Source: Candidatus Aminicenantota bacterium
Lineage (GTDB): Bacteria; Acidobacteriota; Aminicenantia; UBA2199
Length of the DNA stretch: 46,389 nt
Direction: 5' to 3'
Assembly (NCBI GenBank): GCA_030610885.1
Contig: JAUWQW010000007.1
Span: 1-46,389, forward strand
In this document: piece by piece, positions 18,169 through 29,008 of the stretch
Layout of the letters: the number at the start of each line of letters is the position of its first letter
Position numbering within the stretch: position 1 is the first letter of the stretch
Notes under the pieces: generated by a model
Told to the model about the DNA's origin: nothing
Seen by the model: only the letters and a program-made list of their open reading frames with translations
Databases searched by the model: none
Made by a program: the position numbers and the translations under genes

Positions 18169-19017
18169 ATGATGAAATTAAAATTTAAAAAAGCTGGCAT
18201 TGTTGTCAAACCTCATAATGATGTTGCTTTTCACTTAAAAAAAACTTATGAAATACTTAAAGAACTTAAAGTTGAAATTATTCTTGAAAAGATTGCTGCG
18301 AATTTATTGAATTTAAAAAGTGATATTTCAAGAGAAAAAATTGCTGATTATTCTGATATTATAATTCTAATAGGTGGAGATGGAACATTCCTATCAATTG
18401 CAAAACAGGTAGTTGAAAATCAGATCCCTATTGCAGGTTTTAATCTAGGAACACTTGGATTTTTAACCGAATTGAACAAAGATCTGCTTGATAAGTACTT
18501 ACATCAAATTTTTTATGGTAAATTGAAAATATCTGAGAGAAAATTACTTGAGATTGACTTTAAAAGAAAAAAATATATTGCATTGAATGACGTTGTTGCA
18601 AGTAAAGGCAATATTTCAAGAATTATTAAATTACTTCTTGAAATAAACAAGGTTCAAGTTGCTGAAATTAGATCAGATGGTCTTATAATATCAACACCTA
18701 CTGGTTCAACAGCATACTCTCTCTCTGCAGGAGGTCCAATAGTTACCCCAGATGTAAAGGGTATTATTATAACACCAATATGCCCTCACTCATTAACATT
18801 TAGACCTATCATTATACCAGACAATTCTGAAATAAAAGTAAAACTACTGTCTGATACTACAGGAGTATATATAACAATTGATGGTCAGGAAGTAATTCCA
18901 ATGTCAACAGATGATCTTTTCAAGGTAAGAATTTACGATAAAAAGCTAAAAATAATTGAATCCATTGATATGAACTACTATAAACTCCTTTCAGAAAAAT
19001 TAAACTGGGGAATTTAG
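18169..19017 (+). CDS. nadK: NAD kinase
   Basis: LIGGDGTFLS, GFNLGTLGFLTE, STPTGSTAYSLSAGGPIV. Confidence 0.95.
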   Translation: MMKLKFKKAGIVVKPHNDVAFHLKKTYEILKELKVEIILEKIAANLLNLKSDISREKIADYSDIIILIGGDGTFLSIAKQVVENQIPIAGFNLGTLGFLTELNKDLLDKYLHQIFYGKLKISERKLLEIDFKRKKYIALNDVVASKGNISRIIKLLLEINKVQVAEIRSDGLIISTPTGSTAYSLSAGGPIVTPDVKGIIITPICPHSLTFRPIIIPDNSEIKVKLLSDTTGVYITIDGQEVIPMSTDDLFKVRIYDKKLKIIESIDMNYYKLLSEKLNWGI

Positions 19018-19277
19018 TATAAAACTTATAAAAATTTTTTCAACCATATTTCATAAATAATGTGGAAAACTTACTTAAAACAAACACCTAACCTTTACAG
19101 GAGTTAAATCTTAATGGTTTGCACATTTTTTACATTTGTAACATAGCTATATATTTGCTTTTTCGCCAAAACTATTGACTGTAGGGGAAACCTTAATTTT
19201 AATTGACATAAAGCCCAAACAATAAATAAAATTAATATACTAACTTAAGTATTTCAAGAATAAATTACCAATCAAAT

Positions 19278-19712
19278 TTAATTGTCAAGAATAAAGAATA
19301 CAAAATCACCTTTTTTTAAGTTCAGGTCTTTCACTCTATTTCCCTTTAATTCTAATACATATTTAGCAGGTTTAGAAGATATATAATTTTTACAGGGTTC
19401 AGTTTTACACGGAGGTACATTTGTAAACATATCAACAATTTGCTTACTTTTATCTAAACAAATAATATCAAGATAGATAAAAGTATTTTTCATCCAAAAA
19501 CTACGTATATCCTCTTCATCAAATACAAATAGCATACCATAATTATCTGGTATTGATTCTCTGTACATCAATCCTCTAACCCTTGCTTCTTCAGTGTTAG
19601 CAATCTCAACAATAAATTCATTTGAACCAATAAACAATGGAATCAATTTTGTATCTCCATAAATTAAAAAAGAAACATAAAAAATTATAAATATAATATA
19701 TATTTTTTTCAT
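19278..19712 (-). CDS. DUF192 family secreted protein
   Basis: EARVRGLMYRESIPDNYGMLFVF...FWMKNTFIYLDIICLD. Confidence 0.88.
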   Translation of the reverse strand: MKKIYIIFIIFYVSFLIYGDTKLIPLFIGSNEFIVEIANTEEARVRGLMYRESIPDNYGMLFVFDEEDIRSFWMKNTFIYLDIICLDKSKQIVDMFTNVPPCKTEPCKNYISSKPAKYVLELKGNRVKDLNLKKGDFVFFILDN

Positions 19713-20341
19713 ACAAAAGGTACAAAAGAAACGCCAATCAAAGATTCTTCAACAATTTTACCTTTCAATTTTCTATACCGCATTAATCTCTGAATATAAT
19801 CACCAACTGGAGCTACTGCAATCCCACCCTCTTCCAACTGATCAAAAAGATTCTCTGGAAATTTATATGTAGAAGCAGCAATTATTATTCGATCAAATGG
19901 TGAAAATTCAGGCCAGCCGTTTCTTCCATTTTCAATTTTAAAACTTATATTGGAATAATTCATAATATCAATTAGAGTGACTTTTGCCTTTTCTCCCAGC
20001 TCTTCAATTACCTCTATAGTAAATATATGATCAACAATCTCAGCTAAAATTGCAGTCTGATATCCAGAACCAGTTCCAATCTCTAAAACTCTTTCATTTC
20101 CATTTAATTCCAACATTTCAGTCATATATGCAACAATATATGGCTGAGATATTGTTTGACCATAACCAATAGGAAGAGGACCATCTTTATAAGAGTAACT
20201 TTTTTCTCTATCTGAAACGAAAATTTCTCGTTTAACCTTTAACATACTATCAATAACTTTTTTATCTTTAATTCCCCTGGCTTTTATCTGCTTATCGATC
20301 ATTGCCTTTTGTTCTATAGAAAAATCCTTACCCATATTCAA
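19709..20341 (-). CDS. pcm: Protein-L-isoaspartate O-methyltransferase
   Basis: LPIGYGQTISQPYIVAYMTE, VLEIGTGSGYQTAIL. Confidence 0.93.
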   Translation of the reverse strand: MNMGKDFSIEQKAMIDKQIKARGIKDKKVIDSMLKVKREIFVSDREKSYSYKDGPLPIGYGQTISQPYIVAYMTEMLELNGNERVLEIGTGSGYQTAILAEIVDHIFTIEVIEELGEKAKVTLIDIMNYSNISFKIENGRNGWPEFSPFDRIIIAASTYKFPENLFDQLEEGGIAVAPVGDYIQRLMRYRKLKGKIVEESLIGVSFVPFV

Positions 20342-20412
20342 TTATTTCCTTTATATATTATAAGTTAATATAAATTTGAATTCAAGATTTTATTATGCAC
20401 TTTAAATTAAGA

Positions 20413-21921
20413 TTATTCTACTTTTATAGCACTCTTAAATATTAAATATCCATTGGCATCAATATATAAATTTCTTACCTTCTTATTATAAACAACAGTT
20501 GATTTTAAATGAAAAAGTGGATTCCATGGTGCATCATTGTGAATTATCTCCTGTGCACGCTCATATAACTTAACCCGTTTTCCCTTTTGTAATGTTTTTC
20601 TCGCCTCTTCAAGAATGGATGTAAGCTCAGGATTATCATAATGGGCTCTATTTTTACTCCCTTTTTTCATTGTTAAAGTTGGATATAAAAAACTATCTGG
20701 ATCAGGCCCTGCTATCCATCCTACAAGAACCATATCATGTTCTCCCCTATCTACTCTTTTTAACATTTCATTAAATGACAACGGGGCTTTCTTAATAAAA
20801 ATATTTAAAGGTTTGGCGTTCTCTATTAGAATATTAGCTATCTTATTCAATGCCATATTAGTTTTCTCATAAAAAATAGAACACTCAAAACCATTTTCTA
20901 ACCCGGATTTCTTTAAAAGCTCCTTCACTTTTACTATATTGTAATCATAATCAACAATCTTTTTATTAAAACCAAATAGATATGGAGGGATCGGTGTAAC
21001 TGCTGGTATGGCAAGATTCTGAAAAACATGTCTTATAAGCATCTTTTTGTCAATTAAATGACAAAAGACTCTCCTTATCTCAACTTTATTGAAAGGCTCT
21101 TTTTTAGTATTAAATGCTAAATAATGAATTCTAAAAGATGGAAAAAAGAGAAATCTAACCTCTTTATCTCCCTTAAACTCTTCATATTCCTTTGCTGAAC
21201 GAATCTCTGAAATATCAGCAATATTGTTCTTTATATGAAGGAATTTAGTGCCAGTATTTTTTACAATTTTATAAGTAACTTTTGAAAGCCCTGTCTTCCC
21301 ATCCCAGTAAAACTCATTTCTTTTAATAATAAGGAATTTACCCTTTTCCCATTTTTCAAATTTGAATGGCCCAGTACCAATAGGCTTAAAACTATTACCC
21401 TTATAACAACCCGGCGCTACTATTGAAGCAGCCGGATCTGTTAATGCAGTTAAAAATGGAGCATAGGCCTTATTTAAAACTATCTCAACTGTATACCTAT
21501 CTATAAGTTTAATATCTTTTAAATATGGAAAAAAATATTCCCATTTCTCATACTCTGATCTGTAATTCCCCATTCTTCTCTTGAATGATTTTACAACAGC
21601 TTTTGCATCAAAAATCTCTCCATTATGAAACTTCACGCCCCTTCTGAGTCTGAATATCCATCTTTTACCATTATCTTTAGCTTCCCAGCTTCTAGCCAAA
21701 CATGGTTCTATAATAAGGGTTTCTTTTTTAAATCTAACAAGGCCTTCAAATATATTTGATAAAACTTGATTTGAGTAAAAATCAACTGCTTTGCCAGGCT
21801 CCATAGATGCGGAATCAATTGTCCTTACATAAATAATAGTATCTCTTGAAGAATAGAGATTGAAGAATAATAGAATACAAAAAGAGATAATGGGAAAAAA
21901 CTTCTTCCTATAAAATATCAT
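20413..21921 (-). CDS. ABC transporter substrate-binding protein, family 5 (peptide/nickel type)
   Basis: SBP_bac_5 pattern (W-x-FRLRRGVKFHNGEIFDAKAVVKSF); N-terminal signal peptide. Confidence 0.9.
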   Translation of the reverse strand: MIFYRKKFFPIISFCILLFFNLYSSRDTIIYVRTIDSASMEPGKAVDFYSNQVLSNIFEGLVRFKKETLIIEPCLARSWEAKDNGKRWIFRLRRGVKFHNGEIFDAKAVVKSFKRRMGNYRSEYEKWEYFFPYLKDIKLIDRYTVEIVLNKAYAPFLTALTDPAASIVAPGCYKGNSFKPIGTGPFKFEKWEKGKFLIIKRNEFYWDGKTGLSKVTYKIVKNTGTKFLHIKNNIADISEIRSAKEYEEFKGDKEVRFLFFPSFRIHYLAFNTKKEPFNKVEIRRVFCHLIDKKMLIRHVFQNLAIPAVTPIPPYLFGFNKKIVDYDYNIVKVKELLKKSGLENGFECSIFYEKTNMALNKIANILIENAKPLNIFIKKAPLSFNEMLKRVDRGEHDMVLVGWIAGPDPDSFLYPTLTMKKGSKNRAHYDNPELTSILEEARKTLQKGKRVKLYERAQEIIHNDAPWNPLFHLKSTVVYNKKVRNLYIDANGYLIFKSAIKVE

Positions 21922-21972
21922 AAACTAAATATAATTTATTTTTAATAAAAATTCAACAAATAACTATCCTAT

Positions 21973-23760
21973 TTATTTTTTATTAAATATAATTAAAGGT
22001 TCACTGATATAATAATTATTCAATATCTCCTTAAACAAGAGGTACTCTCCAGGCTCGATCTTTGATTTATTAATACCAACATCTAATTTTATCTTAACAT
22101 TTCCACCCTTTTTTTCATTTATATTTTGTTCATAATACCCTAAATCATTTTCAAGAGTTACTTTAGAAGCAATAAAATCGACTTCAAATTCTTTTGGAAA
22201 TTCAATGTCAATATCAACTGAAAATTTAAACGGAACATCCAGATATAATATATTATTTCTTTTTTTCTGAAAAACCATACTCTTTGACAAATAAGGAAAA
22301 TCAAATTTCTTTATCTTAAATTTATCTTTATAGATCTCTTTCAGAATTTTTCCCTCTATTTTAACTTCTGCTTTCAACTCTTCTGGGTTTAATAACAATA
22401 TCTTTTTAACATCCAATTTTGATATAGATAAAATATTTCCAAGGATTCTTTTAAGAAATGATTTGTTGTTTTTTACAGCAGATTTATATTGATTAAAGTT
22501 ACCTTTAATTGAAATAAAAAATTCACCATTACTCTTTTCTTTACCAATCTTTATGTTCCCGGAAATCTCAATTTTATTATCATTCCAGGTATAAATTTTT
22601 ATTTTCTCATATTCCCCCTTATTCACATTATAAACCTGTGAGCCCGACAACTTATAAGGGAATAGATTGTTTTGAACCTTATATGGATTTAAATAGATAA
22701 TACCATTATCCTTATCTCTTACCTTTATTAGATAATCCTCAATCTGAAGAATAGTAGGTACTGTATCTATCATATATTTATCATAAGGAACTGCAAGAAT
22801 TTCAGACGAAATATCAAAATATTTAAAAACCTGATTCAATAAACAGGCTTTTTCTAATTTTGTACCATAATTTGATAAATAAACCTGGTTAATATCTCTA
22901 ATATTAATACCTGTCAAATCTGTTCCTATCATGCAATTATCAATATTCTTCGCAACAATATTCTGAACTTTAAAACAAAATTCATTTTCATTAGAAGTAG
23001 ACTTTCTAATCTCTTCAACCTCTTTAAGCAATCCCGCAGGAATAGGTTGTGTTTTTCCTATTTTTGGAAACACTGAAGCCCAGTTAGAAGCTGTAGAAAA
23101 AATAATATGAGGAGCATCTTGAAACCTGATATAAGGTTCATAAATAAAAGCTTTTAAATTCTCAAAAGAAAAAGTATAGATTTTCTTGCCTTTTCCCTTT
23201 TTAATTTCTGGTTTGCTATCAAACTTATAAACCTTATATTTAAGATCAATTGAGTCAGGAATAATAAGTTTTACTATTAAATGATTTGTTGGTAAACGAT
23301 CTTCAATAAATTCACAGGCAGAAAAATTGAACATAAAATCTGGCATGATTGTTATCTCATAATTAAGATCAACCACAGCACCCCTTTCAAGACCAGTATG
23401 AGTAATTACCATTTGTCTTAGATGCGAAAAATCAGGGTATTCATGAGCTGTAAATGGAAGAATATCATTAAGTGCGTTTTTTGGAAGAGGAACCTTTTTC
23501 CCATGTTTCATAGTTGTTTCAGATTTTATTATTTTAAGTTTCTGATATTTTGGATTATAAATTATAAATGTCTCTCCCATTCTTCGAATAGTATAATAAC
23601 TATTATATTTTAACAGGTGATGATAATTCTTTACCCATGAACCATCAGAGTTTAAAGTATATGTGATCTCCTTCTTTATGTATTGTCCATCATATTGAGA
23701 AACTGCAACCAATAAAACAGAAAAAAACAAAAAAACTATAATACCTATTTTTAATCTCAT
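21973..23760 (-). CDS. DUF3857/transglutaminase-like protein without recognisable catalytic triad
   Basis: Same architecture as the neighbouring gene; YGTKLEKACLLN in place of GVCKDKAGML. Confidence 0.65.
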   Translation of the reverse strand: MRLKIGIIVFLFFSVLLVAVSQYDGQYIKKEITYTLNSDGSWVKNYHHLLKYNSYYTIRRMGETFIIYNPKYQKLKIIKSETTMKHGKKVPLPKNALNDILPFTAHEYPDFSHLRQMVITHTGLERGAVVDLNYEITIMPDFMFNFSACEFIEDRLPTNHLIVKLIIPDSIDLKYKVYKFDSKPEIKKGKGKKIYTFSFENLKAFIYEPYIRFQDAPHIIFSTASNWASVFPKIGKTQPIPAGLLKEVEEIRKSTSNENEFCFKVQNIVAKNIDNCMIGTDLTGINIRDINQVYLSNYGTKLEKACLLNQVFKYFDISSEILAVPYDKYMIDTVPTILQIEDYLIKVRDKDNGIIYLNPYKVQNNLFPYKLSGSQVYNVNKGEYEKIKIYTWNDNKIEISGNIKIGKEKSNGEFFISIKGNFNQYKSAVKNNKSFLKRILGNILSISKLDVKKILLLNPEELKAEVKIEGKILKEIYKDKFKIKKFDFPYLSKSMVFQKKRNNILYLDVPFKFSVDIDIEFPKEFEVDFIASKVTLENDLGYYEQNINEKKGGNVKIKLDVGINKSKIEPGEYLLFKEILNNYYISEPLIIFNKK

Positions 23761-25715
23761 CTATTACCTCCTTTATTCAAAATCAAAACTTCTCCTTCAG
23801 GCTTTTTAAACTCCTGAACACTTTTTTTGAAACTTTCCCAATCTTCTGGCTTATATATTCTTTTCTTTAATATAATATTTTTTGTAATAATGATCTTTTT
23901 ACCTTTCTGTTTAATAGAACCATTAAAATTAGCACCTTTTCCCTCCACTTTTTCAAATTTTGGATCATTTACCAAATCAAATCTCTTATAAAGTTTTATT
24001 GTTTCAACCACTTTAACCAATTGAGAACATCTAGTCCTAAAGGGATATTTTCTCTTCTTGAGTTCTGTTCCAATACGACTAAAAAAGAGAGCTCTTGAAA
24101 AGGGTAAAACAGAGGAAATAGGAGTTAAATAAATACTCTTTTTCCCTATTTTTAAATAATTTGCAATTTCAACAGAAAAGCTTATTTTTATTGGTTTTGA
24201 AATATCAACAGGGTCAGAAAAAGAGAGGTTCGAGACCTTAGCTTTACTAGAAATATTAAAAAATTCTCTTTCAAAAGAGAGAACTCGTTGATTTTTTAAC
24301 CCTCTACCTATCAATCTTCTCAAAGTTGAATCAGATTGGCCCTCAGCACAGATCTCAACATAAGCTTTTAATAGACCATCACCTGTTATATGACTGTTTA
24401 TCTTATACTTTATGTAATGATTTTCTGGAGGACTAATAGGAGTGGAGTTTAGATCAGCTCCCTCTGGAACTCCCATTAAATATTCCTGCTGCTGTTCAGC
24501 AGATGACCATAATTCTCTGACTCCTGGTACCCAGGTTGGATCAAGAAGATGATATTTACCCTTTAATTTAACAAGAGTAACGCAATGATTGAACTGGTCT
24601 GCAGGTATCCGATCAATTCTTGAGCCAGCCATAGTCATTGCAGGAAAGGATTCATATCCTGCTGCTCTTAACATTGTTATTAACATTCCTGCCTTATCTT
24701 TACAAACCCCACAGCGATCTCTAAATGTCATAGTGCCTTTGTGAAGAGTATACCCTTCTCCTTCACCCATTGATATCCCTGAATACCTGATCTCTTCAGC
24801 AACCCAGTGGGTCAAACGCGATATTTTTCCCCAATCATCTTTAGCTCCTTTAATTATATCATTCACCTTCTCTTTTATATCATCATCATAATTAAAAGAA
24901 CCATAATCCTCATTTACTTTGTAAAACCATAAGGATTTAGCTTTCCAATCAGGTGAAGTGGATAAAAGAAGTTTAGGAGCAAAATCTGAAAGAGATACCA
25001 TATTTGGTTCACTCTTTATAGGTTGAATACTCTTTTTTTCCCATAAATAAATCATTTGATCACCTTCATTATGTGCATAATGACGTGCCTCACCATTATA
25101 AAACTCAAATTGCAATGTCTTATTTGAAGGAATTGAGATTTCATAAGTTTTAGTATTTATTGGTACTCTTGAATAAAAAGGTACAATATCATAAAAATGA
25201 CCTTTCATCGGAGGAACATATTTATTATCACTTGCTTGAAATAAAAGTGCATATGTAAAGCCCTTTCTATAAGTCTTAACCCACACTCCATCTCCGGGTT
25301 CAAGTCTTGTAATTGGAAGTATTTTTTCTCTTGCACCCCAATATATCCCCCATGCTGGAGCAGGGTAATCATTTATAGAATTCAAAGATAATTCCTTTAT
25401 TTTTCCACATTTTTTCACTATTTTTGCTTCTTTCACTTCAATATAAGCTGTTTGCGGATCATATCCAAAAGTTAAGGATTTTAACTGCTTTGCACCATCT
25501 TCTGTCAATACCTTATAAAATATTTCACCTTCAACAAGGCTCAGCCCTGAATCCATAACTTTTACATTTGTTTTATCAAAAACAATAAGATATGGAGAGT
25601 CAGGGTAATCAGATGAGTTGCCAGCTTCAGATAAGAGTTTTGAAAGATTATCCTGTGCTTCAACAGTAGTAAAAATTAAAAACGCTAAAATAATAAAAAC
25701 AAATAATTTTCTCAT
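23757..25715 (-). CDS. DUF3857 plus transglutaminase-core protein
   Basis: Cys-His-Asp triad: RCGVCKDKA, FNHCVTLV, LLDPTW; signal peptide. Confidence 0.85.
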   Translation of the reverse strand: MRKLFVFIILAFLIFTTVEAQDNLSKLLSEAGNSSDYPDSPYLIVFDKTNVKVMDSGLSLVEGEIFYKVLTEDGAKQLKSLTFGYDPQTAYIEVKEAKIVKKCGKIKELSLNSINDYPAPAWGIYWGAREKILPITRLEPGDGVWVKTYRKGFTYALLFQASDNKYVPPMKGHFYDIVPFYSRVPINTKTYEISIPSNKTLQFEFYNGEARHYAHNEGDQMIYLWEKKSIQPIKSEPNMVSLSDFAPKLLLSTSPDWKAKSLWFYKVNEDYGSFNYDDDIKEKVNDIIKGAKDDWGKISRLTHWVAEEIRYSGISMGEGEGYTLHKGTMTFRDRCGVCKDKAGMLITMLRAAGYESFPAMTMAGSRIDRIPADQFNHCVTLVKLKGKYHLLDPTWVPGVRELWSSAEQQQEYLMGVPEGADLNSTPISPPENHYIKYKINSHITGDGLLKAYVEICAEGQSDSTLRRLIGRGLKNQRVLSFEREFFNISSKAKVSNLSFSDPVDISKPIKISFSVEIANYLKIGKKSIYLTPISSVLPFSRALFFSRIGTELKKRKYPFRTRCSQLVKVVETIKLYKRFDLVNDPKFEKVEGKGANFNGSIKQKGKKIIITKNIILKKRIYKPEDWESFKKSVQEFKKPEGEVLILNKGGNR

Positions 25716-25961
25716 TAATCCTCCTTAAAAAGAGCAATAAATTTTAAATCTATCATTTGTATAAATATACTTCCCTACAATTTTCTTAATAAAATATTAT
25801 ATTTTATTTACGAATAAAGTATAATAAAGTTTATTTTAATAGAGATATTTTAATAAAAGGAAACAATTTTTGTTCCTTTCCATATAATAAATAAAATTAA
25901 AATATCCTATTACTATTAATATTTCTTTGAAAAAGAGTTATAAATTGATATAATTATTATC

Positions 25962-26252
25962 ATGAAAATATATTGTCTGATTATATTTCTTTTTTTTAGC
26001 TTAAGCCTATCTTTTTCAGATTCAAATACAAATAAAGACAAATCATATAATAGCCCGAAAATAAAGAAAACAAAAGAACAAACATCTTTTCAAATGCAAG
26101 AAAATGATGATTATAAGATAGAAGATGACGATTTTTATTATGAATCAAATTTTTTCCCTAGAAAAATATATCAAAAAAAATTAGTTCCACTCTCAAATAA
26201 GGAAAAAATAATTTGGTCATTTAGAATGGCAAACAAAAATCTATTTCTATGA
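25962..26252 (+). CDS. Small secreted polar protein
   Basis: Signal peptide, low-complexity Lys/Asp/Asn region, ATGA overlap with the next gene. Confidence 0.5.
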   Translation: MKIYCLIIFLFFSLSLSFSDSNTNKDKSYNSPKIKKTKEQTSFQMQENDDYKIEDDDFYYESNFFPRKIYQKKLVPLSNKEKIIWSFRMANKNLFL

Positions 26253-29008
26253 TAAAGAAGTATCATTGGTATTTCATCTATTTAATTTTTATAATATTAG
26301 CCCTCACCAATATATTTCAAAAATTACAATGGAGTTCTTCAACAGATAATATCAGATGGGAACAAACTGAAAATGGTTTAATGTGCATTAATTCTCCTTC
26401 AGACAGCCCAATAAAAAAAGGAGATACACTATTAACAATAAATAAATATATAATAGAAACCAATATTAACAGGGAAAGAATAATAAAAAAAAGAAAATAT
26501 TGTAGGTATGAAATTGAAAGAAATGGGCTTTTAAACAATGTTGGTATTGATATAATCAATAAACATACCCCATTTTCATATTATATTTTAGCTTTTTCAG
26601 GAATACTTTTTATACTACTTACACTTAATATTTTAAATGCAAATTTAAAACAACCAAATCATATTTTAACTCCACCAATTTTTTTTATACTCAACCTATC
26701 TTTTTCTGGAATTTTAATATTTTCTCCAACAGGGGACTACAATTTATCAGATTTCTTTTTCTTATTCCTTGATAGGCTCTCATTTCTTATATTTCCAGCC
26801 TTATTATTAAGCTATTCAATATACTTTCCAATAAAATCAATCGTATTAAAAAAGATTAAACCAAGATTTCTTAATTTAATAATTTATCTTACTCCAGTTA
26901 CCATAATGCTTGTATCCTCTTTATTCATAATTAAAAATTTCAGAAAACCTATCATTAAAATCTTAACATTAACAATTAACTATTTCAGGAATATCTCTTT
27001 AAAATATTTTATTGTATACATTTTTTTGTCTTTAATATTCTTTTTGATTTCAGGTTTAAAACTCATTGTTAAAAAAAATCAAAAGAGGTTTTTATTACCC
27101 TTTTCAGGGGTTTTTATAAGTACTACATGCTTATTAATTAATATACTCATAACACCTACAAAAAATATTCTACAAGCACCATTAAATTTAAGCCTCTTTC
27201 TCCTTGCTTTGTTACCTTTAAGTCTAACCTACTTCTTAAGTCAAAAAAGATTTACAGATATTGAAATAATAATCAAAAAAACTCTTGCAATTTCATCTAT
27301 CTTCTTATTCATCTTTGGGATCTACTTGTTTCTCGGAATCAATATTGAAAAAAACAAGCTTCTTGGAATTTTCTGGTCTGTTACTGCAATTATAACTGCA
27401 GGATTACTTTTTAAACCTATTGAAGCAACAGTTCAAAAATATTTTGAGAAAATATTTTTTAAAGGTAGTTTTAATTTTAAACATAGGTTAAAAGAATTAA
27501 TTCAATCTCTTAGACAGGAAAGAAACTTATCATCTCTTTCAAAAAATTTTTTAGAAACAATAAACCATGGATTTAATCTAAAACAAAGTTCATTAATTAT
27601 TCATTTCAAAAAAAACGTTTTTTACTCTTTTCCTGAAAAAACAAAAATACTCTTATCAAAAACTTTTATAAATGATCTGTTTGCTAATGATAATTTGATT
27701 TTTTTCCATGCTCGTGAATTTGAAAGAAAGTATCCAAAAGACTATAATGTAATGAAAGATCTAAAATATTTTCAGTTTCTTCCATTAGGAACAAAACATA
27801 ACCTAATTGGCCTTATTGCGTTTGGTTTTAATGAAAACAATAAATACCTTACATTAGAAGACTGGGAGTTAATGTTCAGCATTTCTTCCTCATTATCTCT
27901 TTCAGTTGAAAATGCGTTTTTATACTCTGAGTTAGAGACTAAATTAAATGAAATAAGCTTACTAAAAGAATTTAATGAAAATATTATTGAAAACTTAAAC
28001 TTAGGTATAGTTGTGTTATCCAAACTCAATATTATAAGGAGTTGGAATAGCTTTATGGAGATTAAATTTAATATTCCAAGAAAGATAGCAATAAACAAAA
28101 AAGCTCTCACTGTTTTAGGTCCCAAACTATGGAAAAAAATCCATATAAAGAAAAATATAGTTTCTTCTTTAAATAATGAAGAGATAAAAATCTCTGAAAA
28201 GGAGTTTATATTTGACATTTATATTTCTCCTCTTAAAAATAACATTGGTAAGATAATTGGGACAATTATTGTATTTGAAGATGTAACTGAAAAAATATTC
28301 ATTCAAAATCAATTAACAACATCTGAAAAAATGGCTTCTCTTGGTTTACTATCAGCTGGAGTCGCCCATGAAATCAATACGCCATTAACTGGAATTTCAT
28401 CATTCTGTCAATTTATTCTTGATAACCCAAATGATTCAGAAAATATCGAATTAATATCAAAAATTCAGGAGCAGGTTATCAGAGCAAACGAAATTACAAA
28501 AACATTATTAAACTTCTCAAGACAGAAGGGTGAACAACCTACTGAGATCAACTTAAATAAATTAATTGATGAAAGCATATCTTTAATAGCTCATAAATTA
28601 AAGAAAAAACATATAAAATTAAATAGGAAATACAATTTTAAAAGTAAAATCTACGGATTTTCAACAAGACTTCAACAACTATTTATAAATCTGTTTATAA
28701 ATGCAAGTGATTCAATTCCCAACTCAAATGGTATAATAACTATAATAGGAAAAGAAGATAAGAAAAATATCTCTATAGATATAATAGATAATGGTATAGG
28801 TATTGAACAACAGAATATAAGAAAATTATTTAACCCATTTTTTACAACAAAAGCTCCTGGAAAGGGCACTGGTTTGGGGCTCTCAATAACCTACAATATT
28901 GTAAAAGAACATTATGGAGATATTGAAGTGAAAAGCAACTCAAATAAAGGAACCACTTTTATTATAACACTTCCAATTAAAAGCCCTTTGAGGAGAATAA
29001 AAATATGA
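26249..29008 (+). CDS. Membrane histidine kinase: PDZ-like N-terminal region, multi-TM, GAF-like, PAS, HisKA, HATPase
   Basis: NGLMCINSPSDSPIKKGDTLLTINKYIIETN, 8 or so TM segments, GVAHEINTPLTGI H-box, GKGTGLGLSI. Confidence 0.88.
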   Translation: MIKKYHWYFIYLIFIILALTNIFQKLQWSSSTDNIRWEQTENGLMCINSPSDSPIKKGDTLLTINKYIIETNINRERIIKKRKYCRYEIERNGLLNNVGIDIINKHTPFSYYILAFSGILFILLTLNILNANLKQPNHILTPPIFFILNLSFSGILIFSPTGDYNLSDFFFLFLDRLSFLIFPALLLSYSIYFPIKSIVLKKIKPRFLNLIIYLTPVTIMLVSSLFIIKNFRKPIIKILTLTINYFRNISLKYFIVYIFLSLIFFLISGLKLIVKKNQKRFLLPFSGVFISTTCLLINILITPTKNILQAPLNLSLFLLALLPLSLTYFLSQKRFTDIEIIIKKTLAISSIFLFIFGIYLFLGINIEKNKLLGIFWSVTAIITAGLLFKPIEATVQKYFEKIFFKGSFNFKHRLKELIQSLRQERNLSSLSKNFLETINHGFNLKQSSLIIHFKKNVFYSFPEKTKILLSKTFINDLFANDNLIFFHAREFERKYPKDYNVMKDLKYFQFLPLGTKHNLIGLIAFGFNENNKYLTLEDWELMFSISSSLSLSVENAFLYSELETKLNEISLLKEFNENIIENLNLGIVVLSKLNIIRSWNSFMEIKFNIPRKIAINKKALTVLGPKLWKKIHIKKNIVSSLNNEEIKISEKEFIFDIYISPLKNNIGKIIGTIIVFEDVTEKIFIQNQLTTSEKMASLGLLSAGVAHEINTPLTGISSFCQFILDNPNDSENIELISKIQEQVIRANEITKTLLNFSRQKGEQPTEINLNKLIDESISLIAHKLKKKHIKLNRKYNFKSKIYGFSTRLQQLFINLFINASDSIPNSNGIITIIGKEDKKNISIDIIDNGIGIEQQNIRKLFNPFFTTKAPGKGTGLGLSITYNIVKEHYGDIEVKSNSNKGTTFIITLPIKSPLRRIKI

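Noticed and set aside
19203-19232. TTGACA-N18-TAAAAT on the plus strand
   Set aside because: Promoter-like but points into the 3' end of the minus-strand DUF192 gene with no gene downstream; possibly chance in AT-rich DNA
25857-25880. AAAGGAAACAATTTTTGTTCCTTT dyad as a sigma54 promoter for the 25715 gene or as a terminator
   Set aside because: The -12 GC is missing (TTGTT) and it lies between divergent genes; function unclear
27772-28218. Minus-strand 148-aa ORF inside the 26249 kinase
   Set aside because: Shadow ORF opposite a conserved coding region
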